From NCBI GenBank assembly GCA_910576545.1, contig CAJTKM010000001.1, positions 204,880 to 268,879 on the forward strand: a stretch of 64,000 bases of DNA, written 5' to 3'. Below the pieces are notes generated by a model. That model was not told where the DNA came from, searched no databases, and worked only from the letters and a program-made list of their open reading frames with translations. This document shows, piece after piece, positions 24,162-33,786 of the stretch. Within the stretch, counting starts at the first letter, position 1; each line of letters starts with the position of its first letter. The position numbers and the translations under genes are program-made. This DNA is from Lachnospiraceae bacterium (lineage in GTDB: Bacteria > Bacillota > Clostridia > Lachnospirales > Anaerotignaceae).

Positions 24162-24178
24162 ATGCCACCCTGTTTTTT
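24162..24178. terminator. right arm of the split bidirectional terminator
   Basis: ATGCCACCCTGTTTTTT, complementary to the arm at 22957. Its T run overlaps the ribH stop codon. Confidence 0.65.
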
Positions 24179-24641
24179 ATCCCAGTTTCCGCTGCAAATC
24201 CACCATTTCAATAGCAGCCATTGCGGAGTCATAGCCCTTGTTGCCAGCCTTTGTGCCTGCGCGCTCAATGGCCTGTTCGATATTTTCGGTCGTCAGCACG
24301 CCGAACAGCACAGGAACGCCGCTTTCCAGCCCGATGCTCGCTACGCCCTTGGATACTTCGTTGCAGACGTAATCATAATGGCTTGTGGAGCCGCGGATAA
24401 CTGTGCCAAGGCAGATAACCGCGTCATATTTTCCGGAATGTGCCATCTGTTTTGCCGCAAAGGGGATCTCAAACGCTCCCGGTACCCACGCAAGGGTGAT
24501 GTTGTCACCGTCCGCACCATGGCGAAGCAGAGCGTCCTCCGCACCGCTGATGAGCTTGCTGACGATAAATTCATTAAACCTTGCGGCAACGATGCCGAAT
24601 TTCATATCCTTTGCAACTAAATTTCCTTCAATTTTACGCAT
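24177..24641 (-). CDS. ribH: 6,7-dimethyl-8-ribityllumazine synthase
   Basis: 154 residues, start 24641 behind AAGGAGG. Typical motifs: [53 protein letters not shown] and [23 protein letters not shown]. It condenses ribityl-diaminouracil with dihydroxybutanone phosphate. Last gene of the rib operon. Confidence 0.97.
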   Translation of the reverse strand: MRKIEGNLVAKDMKFGIVAARFNEFIVSKLISGAEDALLRHGADGDNITLAWVPGAFEIPFAAKQMAHSGKYDAVICLGTVIRGSTSHYDYVCNEVSKGVASIGLESGVPVLFGVLTTENIEQAIERAGTKAGNKGYDSAMAAIEMVDLQRKLG

Positions 24642-24677
24642 AGCTGTTCCTCCTTATTGTTCCTTTTTCATTTTTTA

Positions 24678-25886
24678 TCACAGCACATGGGAGAAAATAT
24701 GTCCCATTTTTTCCTGTTTTGTACGCAGGTACGCTTCATCGTATTCCTGCGGCGCGATTTCGATAGGCACGCGCTCCATGATTTTTACGCCAAACCCGTC
24801 CAGCCCGTAAACTTTGTCCGGATTGTTTGTCAGAAGCCGAAGCTCCTTCGCTCCAAGGTCCTGCAAAATCTGCGCGCCAATCCAATATTCCCGCAAATCA
24901 GGCAAAAAGCCAAGGTCAAGGTTTGCCTGTACGGTATCGCGTCCGCGTTCCTGCAGTTCATAGGCCTTCAGCTTGTTAATCAGGCCGATGCCGCGCCCTT
25001 CCTGACGCATATAAAGCAGTACGCCGCGTCCTTCGCGTTCAATCTGCTGCATGGCGGCGGAAAGCTGGGGCCCGCAGTCACAGCGGCAGGAGCCGAACAC
25101 ATCGCCCGTCAGACATTCGGAATGTACACGGCAGAGCAGATCTTTTCCGTCACCGATGTCACCCTTGATAAGCGCGACGTGGTGTTCGCCCGTCAGGTCG
25201 TTGACATAACCGCGAATCTTAAATTCTCCGTATGCTGTGGGCAGTTTGGCTTCGGCTTCGCAGCGGACATGTTTATCATGGCGGCGGCAGTAATCCTGCA
25301 AATCTTTAATAGTAATGACTTTCATATCCCACTCCTGTGCTTTTTCAAGAAGCTCGGAAGTGCGCATCATGGTGCCGTCCTCACGCATGATTTCACAGCA
25401 AAGGCCGCATTCTTCCAGCCCTGCCAGACGGCACAGGTCAACAGTAGCTTCGGTATGCCCGTTGCGCTTGAGCACGCCGCCCGCGCGTGAAACCAGCGGG
25501 AACACATGCCCGGGGCGGCGCATTTCTTCCGGTTTTGTGGCGGGGTCTGCGCACATGCGGCAGGTGAAGCCGCGTTCCTCGGCGGAAATACCTGTTGTGG
25601 TGTCCACATGGTCGATGGAAACGGTGAAAGCAGTGCTATGGTTATCTGTATTGACCTTTACCATCTGTTCTAAGCCAAGGCGTTCCGCAACAGCGGCGGA
25701 CATCGGCGTGCAGATAAGCCCTTTGGCGTGGACTGCCATAAAGTTGACGTTTTCCGTGGTAGCGAACTGGGCAGCGCAGATGAGGTCACCCTCGTTTTCG
25801 CGGTCGGGGTCGTCGATTACCATGATCAGCCTACCGTTCCGCAGTTCGTCCAATGCTTCTTCGATACTGCTATAGTTCAAATCCAT
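24678..25886 (-). CDS. ribBA: bifunctional DHBP synthase / GTP cyclohydrolase II
   Basis: 402 residues from 25886, with AGGAGG eight bases upstream; the frame extends to 25964 only through the intergenic repeat. RibB domain first: [26 protein letters not shown]. RibA domain from about residue 205: [20 protein letters not shown] with the zinc cysteines, then [20 protein letters not shown] and LTNNPDK. It supplies both precursors of riboflavin. Confidence 0.97.
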   Translation of the reverse strand: MDLNYSSIEEALDELRNGRLIMVIDDPDRENEGDLICAAQFATTENVNFMAVHAKGLICTPMSAAVAERLGLEQMVKVNTDNHSTAFTVSIDHVDTTTGISAEERGFTCRMCADPATKPEEMRRPGHVFPLVSRAGGVLKRNGHTEATVDLCRLAGLEECGLCCEIMREDGTMMRTSELLEKAQEWDMKVITIKDLQDYCRRHDKHVRCEAEAKLPTAYGEFKIRGYVNDLTGEHHVALIKGDIGDGKDLLCRVHSECLTGDVFGSCRCDCGPQLSAAMQQIEREGRGVLLYMRQEGRGIGLINKLKAYELQERGRDTVQANLDLGFLPDLREYWIGAQILQDLGAKELRLLTNNPDKVYGLDGFGVKIMERVPIEIAPQEYDEAYLRTKQEKMGHIFSHVL

Positions 25887-25922
25887 TTTCAAGACCTCCT
25901 TATCAATATAAGACTTTATATG

Positions 25923-26006
25923 AAACCTTGGAGGCTCTGCCTCCAAACCTCCGCAAGGGGGCACCCGCCCCCTTGACCCGGGATTGCCGCAAAACTGCGT
26001 TTGGCG
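25923..26006 (-). repeat. dispersed double-hairpin repeat, copy 6
   Basis: Nearly the same text as copy 1 (GGAGGCTCTGCCTCCAAACC), then AAGGGGGCACCCGCCCCCTT and GACCC. It separates ribE from ribBA inside the rib operon, in the direction of transcription. Confidence 0.85.
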
Positions 26007-26056
26007 GGGAAGGGAGTGATGTTAAAGTTTGGGGCAAAGTCCTGTTTTTTTATCGC

Positions 26057-26701
26057 TTAAAACCCGTTTTCCCGCAAAAAATCGAGTGTCAATGTCGTCT
26101 TCTTTTCCTCCGGTGCGGGTGATGTGAACCGCCGTACATACTTCGCAATCACATCTGTTTCCAGATTGACTGTACTGCCGGTGTTCTTCTCCAAAAGTAT
26201 CGTCTGCGCGCCTGTATGCGGGATAATGGAAACGGTAAAGCCGTTTTCACTGACCGACACCACCGTAAGGCTTACGCCGTCAATAGCAATAGAGCCTTTT
26301 TCCACAATTTCATATAATATGGCGGGAGCTGCGGAAATTTCCAGCAATACGGCGTTGCCGGTTCGTTCTTTCCGGGAAAGCACGCCCGTCCCGTCAATAT
26401 GCCCGGCAACGATATGCCCGCCGAACCTCCCGTCCACAGGCATCGCGCGCTCCAGATTGACAGGGTCGCCCTGCCGCAATGTACCAAGGCTGCTGCGGTG
26501 AAGGGTTTCCGCCATCACGTCAGCGGTAAAACCGTCTTTTTTCAAATCTGTAACCGTCAGGCATACGCCGTTTACGGCAATGCTGTCCCCAATTTTTGTG
26601 CCGGACAGCACATTCCGGCAGCCAATGGCGATGCTCCCCCATTCTGCACCGGAAACCACATGCCGGACGCTGCCGATTTCTTCAATCAATCCTGTGAACA
26701 T
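26057..26701 (-). CDS. ribE: riboflavin synthase alpha chain
   Basis: 214 residues, start 26701 behind GGAAGGAGG. Two lumazine-binding repeats: MFTGLIEEIGSV with GDSIAVNGVCLTV in the first, GHIVAGHIDGTG and GSIAIDGVSLTVV in the second. It dismutates lumazine to riboflavin. Its start overlaps the end of ribD by 16 bases. Confidence 0.96.
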   Translation of the reverse strand: MFTGLIEEIGSVRHVVSGAEWGSIAIGCRNVLSGTKIGDSIAVNGVCLTVTDLKKDGFTADVMAETLHRSSLGTLRQGDPVNLERAMPVDGRFGGHIVAGHIDGTGVLSRKERTGNAVLLEISAAPAILYEIVEKGSIAIDGVSLTVVSVSENGFTVSIIPHTGAQTILLEKNTGSTVNLETDVIAKYVRRFTSPAPEEKKTTLTLDFLRENGF

Positions 26702-27822
26702 GGCTGACCTCCTTCCAAAACGTCAAATTCCAGCAGGATATCCTGCCCGAAGGCCTGCAAAGTGGTCTGCTTCAGCCGGAACGCGTCCTCAGGCAGATAA
26801 ACGCCTTTGCCGCCTACAGGTGTTTTTGCAGTTGCTCCGCCGAAAATCTTAGGGGCAACATAGACGTAGGCTTTCTGTGCCAGCCCGTCTGCCAGCAGGC
26901 TGTAATGGATATTCCCGCCGCCTTCTGCCAGTACGCTGTCAATTTCCAGCTCCGCCAGACGCTTCATCAGGAGCGGCAGAGAAACATGCCTGTTCTGCTC
27001 TGGAATTTGCAGGAGGCGTATCCCGCGTTTTTTCAATGCTTCTGCTTTTCTGGATACGCCGTCCACATGGGCAACAATGGTTTCGTATTTGTCTGCCGTT
27101 TTGCAAATCTGGCTGCCAAGGGGCAGGCGCAGATGGCTGTCGCAAATGATACGGACAGGGCTGCGTCCGCCGTCCATGCGGCAGTTCAGGAGAGGGTCAT
27201 CTGCAAGCACTGTGCCGATTCCGGCGAGTATCCCGCGGTAACGGTGGCGCAGGGTATGCACATGTGCGCGTGCCTCCTCTCCGGTAATCCATTTTGACGC
27301 ACCGGAAACTGTGGCGATTTTGCCGTCAATTGTCATAGCGTATTTCAGGGCCACAAAAGGGCGTTTTTTTGTGATATAGTGGAAAAATATGGGATTGAGC
27401 GCATCACATTCCTCCCGCAGAAAGTCCCTGTCAACCTTGATTCCGTGGGAATACAGTATTACAGCGCCTTTTCCGCTGACCTTTGGGTTGGGGTCGCGCG
27501 AGCCGATGACAACACGGCTGATACCGGCTTCTATGATTGCGTCTGTGCAGGGCGGTGTGCGCCCGAAATGACAGCAGGGCTCCAGCGTGACATAAAGCGT
27601 TGCCCCTCTGGGGGATTCTGCGCAGTTCGCCAATGCTTCGCGCTCTGCGTGCCGTCCACCGCAGATGGCATGGAAGCCTTCGCCGATGATGGTTCCGTTT
27701 TTCACAATAACTGCGCCGACCAGCGGGTTGGGGCTGGTAAAGCCGCGTCCGCGCTCTGCCAGTTCAATGGCGCGCTGCATATAGCGTTTTTCATCATCGG
27801 TACAGCTGTTAGATGGATACAT
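26686..27822 (-). CDS. ribD: bifunctional deaminase/reductase of riboflavin synthesis
   Basis: 378 residues from 27822, with AAAGGAAG upstream; the frame extends to 27933 only through leader sequence. Deaminase domain: GGRHAEREAL with the zinc His and catalytic Glu, and VTLEPCCHFGRTPPC. Reductase domain from about residue 150: RPFVALKYAMTIDGKIA, SKWITGEEAR and LAEGGGNIHYSLL. First gene of the FMN-riboswitch operon. Confidence 0.96.
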   Translation of the reverse strand: MYPSNSCTDDEKRYMQRAIELAERGRGFTSPNPLVGAVIVKNGTIIGEGFHAICGGRHAEREALANCAESPRGATLYVTLEPCCHFGRTPPCTDAIIEAGISRVVIGSRDPNPKVSGKGAVILYSHGIKVDRDFLREECDALNPIFFHYITKKRPFVALKYAMTIDGKIATVSGASKWITGEEARAHVHTLRHRYRGILAGIGTVLADDPLLNCRMDGGRSPVRIICDSHLRLPLGSQICKTADKYETIVAHVDGVSRKAEALKKRGIRLLQIPEQNRHVSLPLLMKRLAELEIDSVLAEGGGNIHYSLLADGLAQKAYVYVAPKIFGGATAKTPVGGKGVYLPEDAFRLKQTTLQAFGQDILLEFDVLEGGQPCSQD

Positions 27823-27887
27823 GGGGGACACTTCCTTTCCAAACAGGGCGGGAAAGGCGGAGGAAGGGGGCGTTTTCATGTGCAGGA

Positions 27888-27920
27888 ATAAAAAAACCTG
27901 TATGCTATAACACATACAGG
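27888..27920 (-). terminator. FMN-riboswitch terminator
   Basis: Minus strand CCTGTATG and CATACAGG with an eight-base loop, then seven Ts. It lies between the aptamer and ribD. Confidence 0.85.
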
Positions 27921-28009
27921 GCATAGAAAACAATCAAAATGAACCGTTCAAACGGAAATCCGGCAAATAACATGCCAAACCGGAAAGACCGTTCGAAAGC
28001 CTTTGCAAT

Positions 28010-28122
28010 GCTCTTCTTCCATCCAGACTATACTGTCGGTTTTGGAATCTCACCAAATCCTGCGCTTTCGCGCTTGCGGACTTTACCGCCGATCGGGAAT
28101 TTCACCCTGCCCTGAAGAGGTT
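28010..28122 (-). promoter_or_regulatory. FMN riboswitch (RFN element)
   Basis: On the minus strand: CTTCAGGGCAGGGTGAAAT, CGGCGGTAAAGTCCGC, GATTTGGTGAGATTCC, ACCGACAGTATAGTCTGG and ATGGAAGAAGAG, all in RFN order. FMN should close the terminator before ribD. Confidence 0.96.
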
Positions 28123-28141
28123 CTGTTCTTTTTACAAAACC

Positions 28142-28169
28142 AGTATAACACTTTTTTTGAAAAAAGCAA
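28142..28169 (-). promoter_or_regulatory. promoter of the rib operon
   Basis: Minus strand TTGCTT (28169-28164), 16-base spacer, TATACT (28147-28142). Confidence 0.6.
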
Positions 28170-28317
28170 GCAGAAATTACAGAGATTTTGAACATTTCCA
28201 GAAGTCCTCTGAAAATGGCGGAATCTGCCGTCCGGAGGCCGCTTTTTGCTTGTAAGCTATTTATTTTTAGCTATTTTGGACAAATTCTGCGAAAATTTTT
28301 TTTGTGGAAGATTGCGA

Positions 28318-28346
28318 TTGTATCTTTGTGCAAAATAAGGTACAAT
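28318..28346 (+). promoter_or_regulatory. promoter of ispE
   Basis: TTGTAT (28318-28323), 17-base spacer, TACAAT (28341-28346), about 55 bases before the start codon. Confidence 0.55.
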
Positions 28347-28402
28347 GTAAGAAATATTGTATACTGTATTGACATTAGAGAACGAAAGACGAGGGAACTG
28401 CG

Positions 28403-29317
28403 GTGGACGAAATCAGGCTGAAGGCGCGGGCAAAAATCAATTTGACACTGGATGTGACCGGAAAACGCCCGGATGGCTACCATGAACTGCGGACGATTAT
28501 GCAGACGCTCAGCCTGTATGATGGGGTCTACATAAAGCGAATCGCAAAACCAAGGATAAAAGTGAAAACGAACCTGTTCTGGCTGCCTGTGGACGAAAGA
28601 AATCTTGCGTGGAAAGCGGCGGAACTGATGCGGAAACGGTTTGGTATCAGGGATGGTGTTTTTATTGAGATAGATAAGCGTATTCCCGTGGCAGCGGGGC
28701 TGGCTGGCGGCAGTGCAGACTGTGCGGCTGTGCTGGTGGGTATGAATCGCCTGTATGAACTGGGGCTTTCGGAACGGCAGCTGGAAGGACTTGCGGGTAT
28801 GCTCGGTTCGGATATTCCCTACTGCGTGCGCAGGGGGACGGTACTGGCGGAAGGTGTTGGCGATATCCTTAAACCCGTGGAGTATCCATGTCCGTTTTGC
28901 AGGGTTGTTCTGGCAAAGCTGCCAGTGAGCGTTTCCACAGCGGCAGTTTATCAAAAGCTGCGCTGGCAGGAGGTTGGAGCGCGTCCGGATACGGAGGGCA
29001 TGCTGCGGGCGATGAAACGGCGCGATGTGCCGCAGATGGGGAAACTGTTGTGCAATGTGCTGGAAAGTGTCACGATTCCCATGCACCCTGAGATTGGAGA
29101 GATAAAACGGCGGTTTATGGAGCTTGGCGCAGAGGGCGCGCTGATGAGCGGGAGCGGGCCGACAGTGTTCGCGCTTTTTACGGACAAAAGCCGCGCGGAA
29201 CAGGCTGCGGAGCAGATGAAACGGGAGTTTTCGCTGAAAGAATGTTTTGTAACGGGGATTTATCGAACGGCGAAGGAATGGAAAGGAGAAGAGAAACATG
29301 ATAGAAACAAAGTTTAA
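28403..29317 (+). CDS. ispE: 4-diphosphocytidyl-2-C-methyl-D-erythritol kinase
   Basis: 304 residues from GTG 28403 behind GAGGG. GHMP kinase motifs: KARAKINLTLDVTGKRPDGYHEL, the ATP loop PVAAGLAGGSADCAA, and SGSGPTVFALF near the end. It phosphorylates CDP-methylerythritol in the MEP isoprenoid pathway. The gene overlaps the following GntR regulator by 20 bases. Confidence 0.96.
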   Translation: MDEIRLKARAKINLTLDVTGKRPDGYHELRTIMQTLSLYDGVYIKRIAKPRIKVKTNLFWLPVDERNLAWKAAELMRKRFGIRDGVFIEIDKRIPVAAGLAGGSADCAAVLVGMNRLYELGLSERQLEGLAGMLGSDIPYCVRRGTVLAEGVGDILKPVEYPCPFCRVVLAKLPVSVSTAAVYQKLRWQEVGARPDTEGMLRAMKRRDVPQMGKLLCNVLESVTIPMHPEIGEIKRRFMELGAEGALMSGSGPTVFALFTDKSRAEQAAEQMKREFSLKECFVTGIYRTAKEWKGEEKHDRNKV

Positions 29318-29975
29318 TATCAATACGAATGAATATCTGCCCCTGCGGGATGTTGTGTTCAATACCCTGCGGGACGCGATACTCACAGGAAAGCTGCTGC
29401 CGGGGGAGCGGCTGATGGAAAACCAGCTGGCGGATAAGCTGGGGGTGAGCCGTACGCCTGTGCGCGAGGCTCTGCGTATGCTGGAGCTGGAAAATCTTGT
29501 TGAGCTTGTGCCGCGCAAAGGAGCACAGGTGCTGGATATGAGTGAAAAGGACATTGTGGATATTCTGGAGGTGCGCAGTGCGTTGGAAGGGCTGGCAACC
29601 TCTCTTGCCTGCAAGAAAATGAAGCGGGAGGATTTGCAGAAGCTGAAAGCGATGGAGGCCGATTTTGAGCAGGCAGTTTCAGAGAGGAATGTGGAGCGTT
29701 TCGTAGAAATCGACGAGGAATTTCATGACGCGATATTTGAATCGACGGAAAATGTCAAGCTGATACAGATGTTCCGGAATCTGCGGATACAGCTTTACCG
29801 CTACCGCATGGCACATGCCAAACAGGATTCTGTGATGACGACGATTGTGGCACACCACAGGAGCATTATCCGCGCAATCGAAAACAGGGATTCCGAGGAA
29901 GGTTCTACTGTTGCACACAGCCATATTAAGTTCCAGACAGAGAGCATACTGCGCATGATGCACGAAAAACAGTAA
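29298..29975 (+). CDS. GntR-family transcriptional regulator (FadR/FCD type)
   Basis: 225 residues, ATG 29298 behind GGAAAGGAG inside the end of ispE. N-terminal winged helix with LADKLGVSRTPVREALRMLE; C-terminal all-helical FCD domain with DEEFHDAIFESTENVKL and HHRSIIRAIENRD. Effector unknown. Coupling to ispE is a common gene order in Clostridia. Confidence 0.92.
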   Translation: MIETKFNINTNEYLPLRDVVFNTLRDAILTGKLLPGERLMENQLADKLGVSRTPVREALRMLELENLVELVPRKGAQVLDMSEKDIVDILEVRSALEGLATSLACKKMKREDLQKLKAMEADFEQAVSERNVERFVEIDEEFHDAIFESTENVKLIQMFRNLRIQLYRYRMAHAKQDSVMTTIVAHHRSIIRAIENRDSEEGSTVAHSHIKFQTESILRMMHEKQ

Positions 29976-30076
29976 GGACTGAGAGAAGGCTTAAAACCAC
30001 ACAAAATTGTGCTTCCCGAATGAATCGCTGATATATCTGTATTTCGGACGCATGAAATGCGGCTGATTATAAAATT

Positions 30077-30106
30077 TGAGGGCAGAGCTCTCAAGGTCTT
30101 TCACGC
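30077..30106 (+). repeat. half-unit of the dispersed repeat
   Basis: GAGGGCAGAGCTCTCAAGGTCTTTC matches the second hairpin and tail of the repeat family; the GGGTCAAGGG part is missing. Confidence 0.5.
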
Positions 30107-30137
30107 AAGGTTTTATAAATGAAACGGAGGGATTAAC

Positions 30138-31208
30138 ATGGCAACGAACGGAAAAAAGAGAATGAAGAAAACGCAGGCGTATCTGCTTTCCGCTGCACTG
30201 CTGACAGGAACATTTGCCTGCCATACAAGCGCGCTGGGCGCAACGCCCGCGACAGCAAGGCTTTCACCGCAGTACCGTATTGTTGTGGACAATGTGGAGC
30301 AGACGTTTTACAGTGCGTCGGGCAGCGAAATGCATCCACTGGTGTATAACGGTTCGACGTATCTGCCCCTGCGTGCCATTGGCGAGCTGATGGGCAAAAA
30401 CGTAAACTGGGACCAGACCACACAGACGGTTTCCATCGCCGGCGTACGGACAACCAGCCCCACTAAAGGGATACTGGATACATGGACGAAAGCACAGAGC
30501 GTTTCTGTGCAGGTCTGCCCGGAGTTTACGATTATGGTGGAGGGTGTAAAGCGCAGCTTTACTGATGCAGGCGGCAATACGGCGTTCCCGCTGCTGTATA
30601 ATGGTTCGACGTATCTGCCCCTGCGCGCTATTGGTGAACTGATGGGCAAAAACGTAACATGGGACAACGACACAAAAACCGCATCTCTTTCCGGCATGAC
30701 AGGGATACAGGTGACAGACGCTGACAGCTTCGTGACCAGTCCCGCCGAAGGCAATACTGCTGCTGGCGTTATAACTGCGGAAACCGCGAAAAGCAGGGCT
30801 TTGGCGCACGCAGGGCTGACTGGCAGCCAGGTAACGTTTACCGAGCAGAAACTGACGCGGGACGATGACCGCCAGATTTACAAGGTCGAATTTTTTTCCG
30901 GCAGCGCGGAATATGAATATGAAATTGACGCGATCACAGGGAATGTTCTGGAATTTGACTATTCTGGACACCATGGTACGGCTCCTTCGAAAGCAGGCGC
31001 GTTAATTGGGGAAGCAAAGGCAAGGGAAATTGCTCTTGCCAAGGTACCGGGGGCAACGGCCTCAAATGTGGTAAAGCTGGAGCTTGACCGCGATTTTAAT
31101 GAAGCAAAATATGAAATTAAGATTTACAGTGGGAACACGGAGTATGAATTTGAAATTGATGCATATTCGGGTGTGATTTTGGAATGGGCGTCTGAAACCC
31201 ATAGATGA
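30138..31208 (+). CDS. secreted protein with two stalk domains and two PepSY domains
   Basis: 356 residues behind CGGAGGG. Signal peptide about residues 1-35 (KKTQAYLLSAALLTGTFAC then HTSALGA). Two copper-amine-oxidase N-terminal-type stalk repeats each contain NGSTYLPLRAIGELMGKNV (about residues 70 and 153). Two PepSY domains follow, each ending in an EYE-EIDA-G-VLE pattern (about residues 215-280 and 290-355). Such proteins are thought to be cell-surface binding modules or protease inhibitors; no specific role is known. Confidence 0.88.
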   Translation: MATNGKKRMKKTQAYLLSAALLTGTFACHTSALGATPATARLSPQYRIVVDNVEQTFYSASGSEMHPLVYNGSTYLPLRAIGELMGKNVNWDQTTQTVSIAGVRTTSPTKGILDTWTKAQSVSVQVCPEFTIMVEGVKRSFTDAGGNTAFPLLYNGSTYLPLRAIGELMGKNVTWDNDTKTASLSGMTGIQVTDADSFVTSPAEGNTAAGVITAETAKSRALAHAGLTGSQVTFTEQKLTRDDDRQIYKVEFFSGSAEYEYEIDAITGNVLEFDYSGHHGTAPSKAGALIGEAKAREIALAKVPGATASNVVKLELDRDFNEAKYEIKIYSGNTEYEFEIDAYSGVILEWASETHR

Positions 31209-31212
31209 GTAA

Positions 31213-31314
31213 AATAAAAAGGATTTTCCGTCAGGCGGCGGTTTGAAAAAACAATTTTTCTTCGCAGATTGTTTTTTAAGCCAAACGCCTGCAAGCCGGA
31301 AAATCCTTTTTTTG
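31213..31314. terminator. long terminator hairpin
   Basis: AAAAAGGATTTTCCG and CGGAAAATCCTTTTTTT form the outer stem; TCAGGCG/CGCCTG-like and AAAAAACAAT/ATTGTTTTTT pairs form inner stems. About 100 bases, T runs on both strands. Confidence 0.75.
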
Positions 31315-31438
31315 TATATATTCTGCATATAGAAATTGATTTTGTAAGAAATTCTTAACAAAAATAGCGGGGATTTCTAAGAATTATCATTTAGAATAGA
31401 GATAGAAAGGTGAGGTGTTGAAAAAGGAGGAAATGCTT

Positions 31439-31903
31439 ATGAAGAAAAAAGAAGAAAAGATATTAGTTTTGGTGACTGCGCAGAAAACATTTCTGCGTTT
31501 GATAGAGCAGGGCGCGGCTGTGGCACAGGAATGTGGAGGGGAACTGCATATCCTGCATGTACAGAAGGGTGACAGCATTTTTGACGGCGGTGAGATTTTG
31601 AATCTGCTGCAAAATCTGGTTGATTTTGGCAGCAAGATGGACGGTGTTGTACATATATACTGTGAAAACGACATTGCCGCATGTATCGGCCGGTTTGTCC
31701 GCGAAGAGGGTATGACACAGGTCGTTATGGGTTGTGGGCGGGATTTGGGTTCCCGCAGGGCGAAAAAGGGCCGCCCGAATGAATATGAAAATATCCTTGC
31801 GGCTCTGCCTTCGAAAACAGGTGTGACAATCGTGCCTGAGGAGGTGCGGAAGGAAAAGGCGGCAGTCTGGCGGAAGATGTGCTTATGCCCGACGGGGGCC
31901 TGA
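31439..31903 (+). CDS. universal-stress-protein-like domain
   Basis: 154 residues from ATG 31439; AAGGAGG lies about six bases upstream, and the earlier TTG 31415 would include it. The pattern EEKILVLVTAQKTFLRLIEQGA, GELHILHVQKGDS and TQVVMGCGRDLGS follows the USP or KdpD-USP fold, though the Gly-x2-Gly-x9-Gly ATP loop is not clear. The last 25 residues are basic. Ligand unknown. Confidence 0.7.
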   Translation: MKKKEEKILVLVTAQKTFLRLIEQGAAVAQECGGELHILHVQKGDSIFDGGEILNLLQNLVDFGSKMDGVVHIYCENDIAACIGRFVREEGMTQVVMGCGRDLGSRRAKKGRPNEYENILAALPSKTGVTIVPEEVRKEKAAVWRKMCLCPTGA

Positions 31904-31981
31904 CAGCACTTTGCCAGATAAGGAAATGCCAGTTTGCCACGTTTGCTATCGCGTTTTATTGTGGTAGGGAATAAAGCAATT

Positions 31982-32055
31982 TAGGGCTTGCTCTTAACTT
32001 TGCATTCGGAAAGTTCAGTTTCCACAGTAAAGTTTGGGGTAAGCCCTTTTTGAAG
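31982..32055 (+). terminator. probable terminator, and the 300-base gap to the next gene
   Basis: AGGGCTT and AAGCCCTTTTT form an outer stem around AACTTT/AAAGTT. I see nothing else certain in the gap between 31904 and 32210. Confidence 0.55.
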
Positions 32056-32210
32056 GGCCTGCGGGGTGTGTGGCAAAGCTCTATAGCCTTTAATTTTGCA
32101 TTTTTTGTTGCAAACCGCGGGAAATTATATTATGATTGCAGAGAGTGGAGTGTTCTGCACAAAAATTGACAGACAAAAATCATATCATCATATAGGAGGA
32201 GAGAAACAAC

Positions 32211-32711
32211 ATGAGTTTGTATGAAAATTGGATGGAGAAAGCATTTTCCAAGGACGGCAGAAGCATAGAGGGCGTTTGGGAGGATTACCTGCCCAAGGAA
32301 CAGCGCATTTATGAATACATCATCGGCGAAAAGGTCGGAAAGCTGGAAGGTAGGGTTTCTGAGCTGGCACAGCGGTTCGGCATGACTGCTGAGGAGATTG
32401 TTGCGTTTGTGGACGGTATCCATGACGCGGTGCCTGAAAACTACGAAATGGATACATTGACAGAGGACAGCGACATTACCCTGACTATCGATTTTGAAAG
32501 CCTGTTCAAAAAAATGGTGGAGTACCGCGCGGAGCATCTGTTCACACTGCCTCAGTGGGACGGTATTTTTGACGCGGATACACGCAAACGCCTGACGCTG
32601 GAACAGAAAAAGTCCCGTACTGTGGTAAAAGGCACAAAGGTTGGGCGCAATGACCCCTGTCCTTGCGGCAGCGGCAAAAAATACAAAAAATGCTGTGGGG
32701 CGAACCTGTAA
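32211..32711 (+). CDS. SEC-C metal-binding domain protein
   Basis: 166 residues behind AGGAGGAG. The N-terminal 140 residues are helical and specific to clostridial homologues ([20 protein letters not shown]). The end is a complete SEC-C zinc motif, [19 protein letters not shown], as at the C-terminus of SecA. Role unknown. It is two bases from the start of tsaC. Confidence 0.88.
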   Translation: MSLYENWMEKAFSKDGRSIEGVWEDYLPKEQRIYEYIIGEKVGKLEGRVSELAQRFGMTAEEIVAFVDGIHDAVPENYEMDTLTEDSDITLTIDFESLFKKMVEYRAEHLFTLPQWDGIFDADTRKRLTLEQKKSRTVVKGTKVGRNDPCPCGSGKKYKKCCGANL

Positions 32712-32712
32712 T

Positions 32713-33786
32713 ATGAAAACGATAGTAGAACAGGCTGACCCTGCCCGTCCGGCGGCAGAGGTCATTCAAAAAGCCGCAGGGATCCTGCGCGCAGGCGGCC
32801 TGGTGGCGTTTCCGACAGAAACGGTCTATGGGCTGGGCGGTAATGGACTGGACGAGGAAGCGTGCCAGAAAATTTATCTGGCAAAAGGGCGCCCTTCCGA
32901 CAATCCGCTGATTCTTCATATCTCCGAACGGGAGGAGCTTGCACAGATTGTGCGGGAGGTTTCACCAGCGGCGAAAAAGCTGATGGATGCATTCTGGCCC
33001 GGCCCGCTGACGCTGATATTCCCCAAAACGGATATCGTGCCGATGCGTACAACGGGCGGCTTGGATACGGTGGCTGTGCGTTTTCCGTCCCACCCTGTTG
33101 CGCGGGCAATTATCCGAGCGGCAGGCGTGCCGATTGCCGCGCCCAGTGCGAATTCCTCCGGCAAACCCAGTCCGACGCGCGCCTCTCATGTAGAATTTGA
33201 CCTTACGGGGAGAATCGACATGATTGTTGACGGCGGTGCGGCGGAATGGGGTCTGGAATCAACGATTGTGGACGTTTCCGGAGAAAAAGCAATGATACTG
33301 CGCCCCGGCGCAGTGACAAAGGAAATGCTGGAGGCAGTAGTGGGAGAAATTGCCGTTGACCCGGCAATACTTTCAAAACCGGAGGGGGAATTTCGCCCAA
33401 AAGCTCCGGGAATGAAATATACGCATTACGCGCCGAAGGCAGAAGTCTGGCTTGTGCGCGGCAGCCGGGAGGCTGTGGCGGCGTGCATCAACCGTCTGGC
33501 GGAGGCGGAACGGAATACGGGAAAGGTCATCGGCGTGATGGCGACGGCGGAAACCGAAGGGCTTTACCATGCGGACGCTGTGCTTTCTTTGGGCAGCAGG
33601 GAGAGGCCGGAGGAAATTGGCTCGAACCTGTTCAAAACGCTGCGCAAGTTTGATTTCCTTGGTATGGACAAGGTTTATGCCGAGGTGTTTCCGGAGGATG
33701 GGGAAGGAATGGCAATTATGAACCGTCTGAATAAGGCGGCGGGATACCGCGCGATTGATGCGGAAGAAAGAGGAGAGGAATCATGA
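32713..33786 (+). CDS. tsaC: threonylcarbamoyl-AMP synthase (Sua5 type)
   Basis: 357 residues from ATG 32713. N-terminal YrdC domain: GGLVAFPTETVYGLGGNG, SDNPLILHI, FWPGPLTLIF, VRFPSHPVA and SANSSGKPSPT. The C-terminal third (after APGMKYTHYAPKAE) is the Sua5 domain, so this is the long Sua5/YwlC form. It makes threonylcarbamoyl adenylate for t6A in tRNAs. ATGA overlap with rpiB. Confidence 0.95.
   Translation: MKTIVEQADPARPAAEVIQKAAGILRAGGLVAFPTETVYGLGGNGLDEEACQKIYLAKGRPSDNPLILHISEREELAQIVREVSPAAKKLMDAFWPGPLTLIFPKTDIVPMRTTGGLDTVAVRFPSHPVARAIIRAAGVPIAAPSANSSGKPSPTRASHVEFDLTGRIDMIVDGGAAEWGLESTIVDVSGEKAMILRPGAVTKEMLEAVVGEIAVDPAILSKPEGEFRPKAPGMKYTHYAPKAEVWLVRGSREAVAACINRLAEAERNTGKVIGVMATAETEGLYHADAVLSLGSRERPEEIGSNLFKTLRKFDFLGMDKVYAEVFPEDGEGMAIMNRLNKAAGYRAIDAEERGEES

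Noticed and set aside
26877..27891. Several plus-strand frames opposite ribD
   Set aside because: They are antisense shadows of an unmistakable ribD gene.
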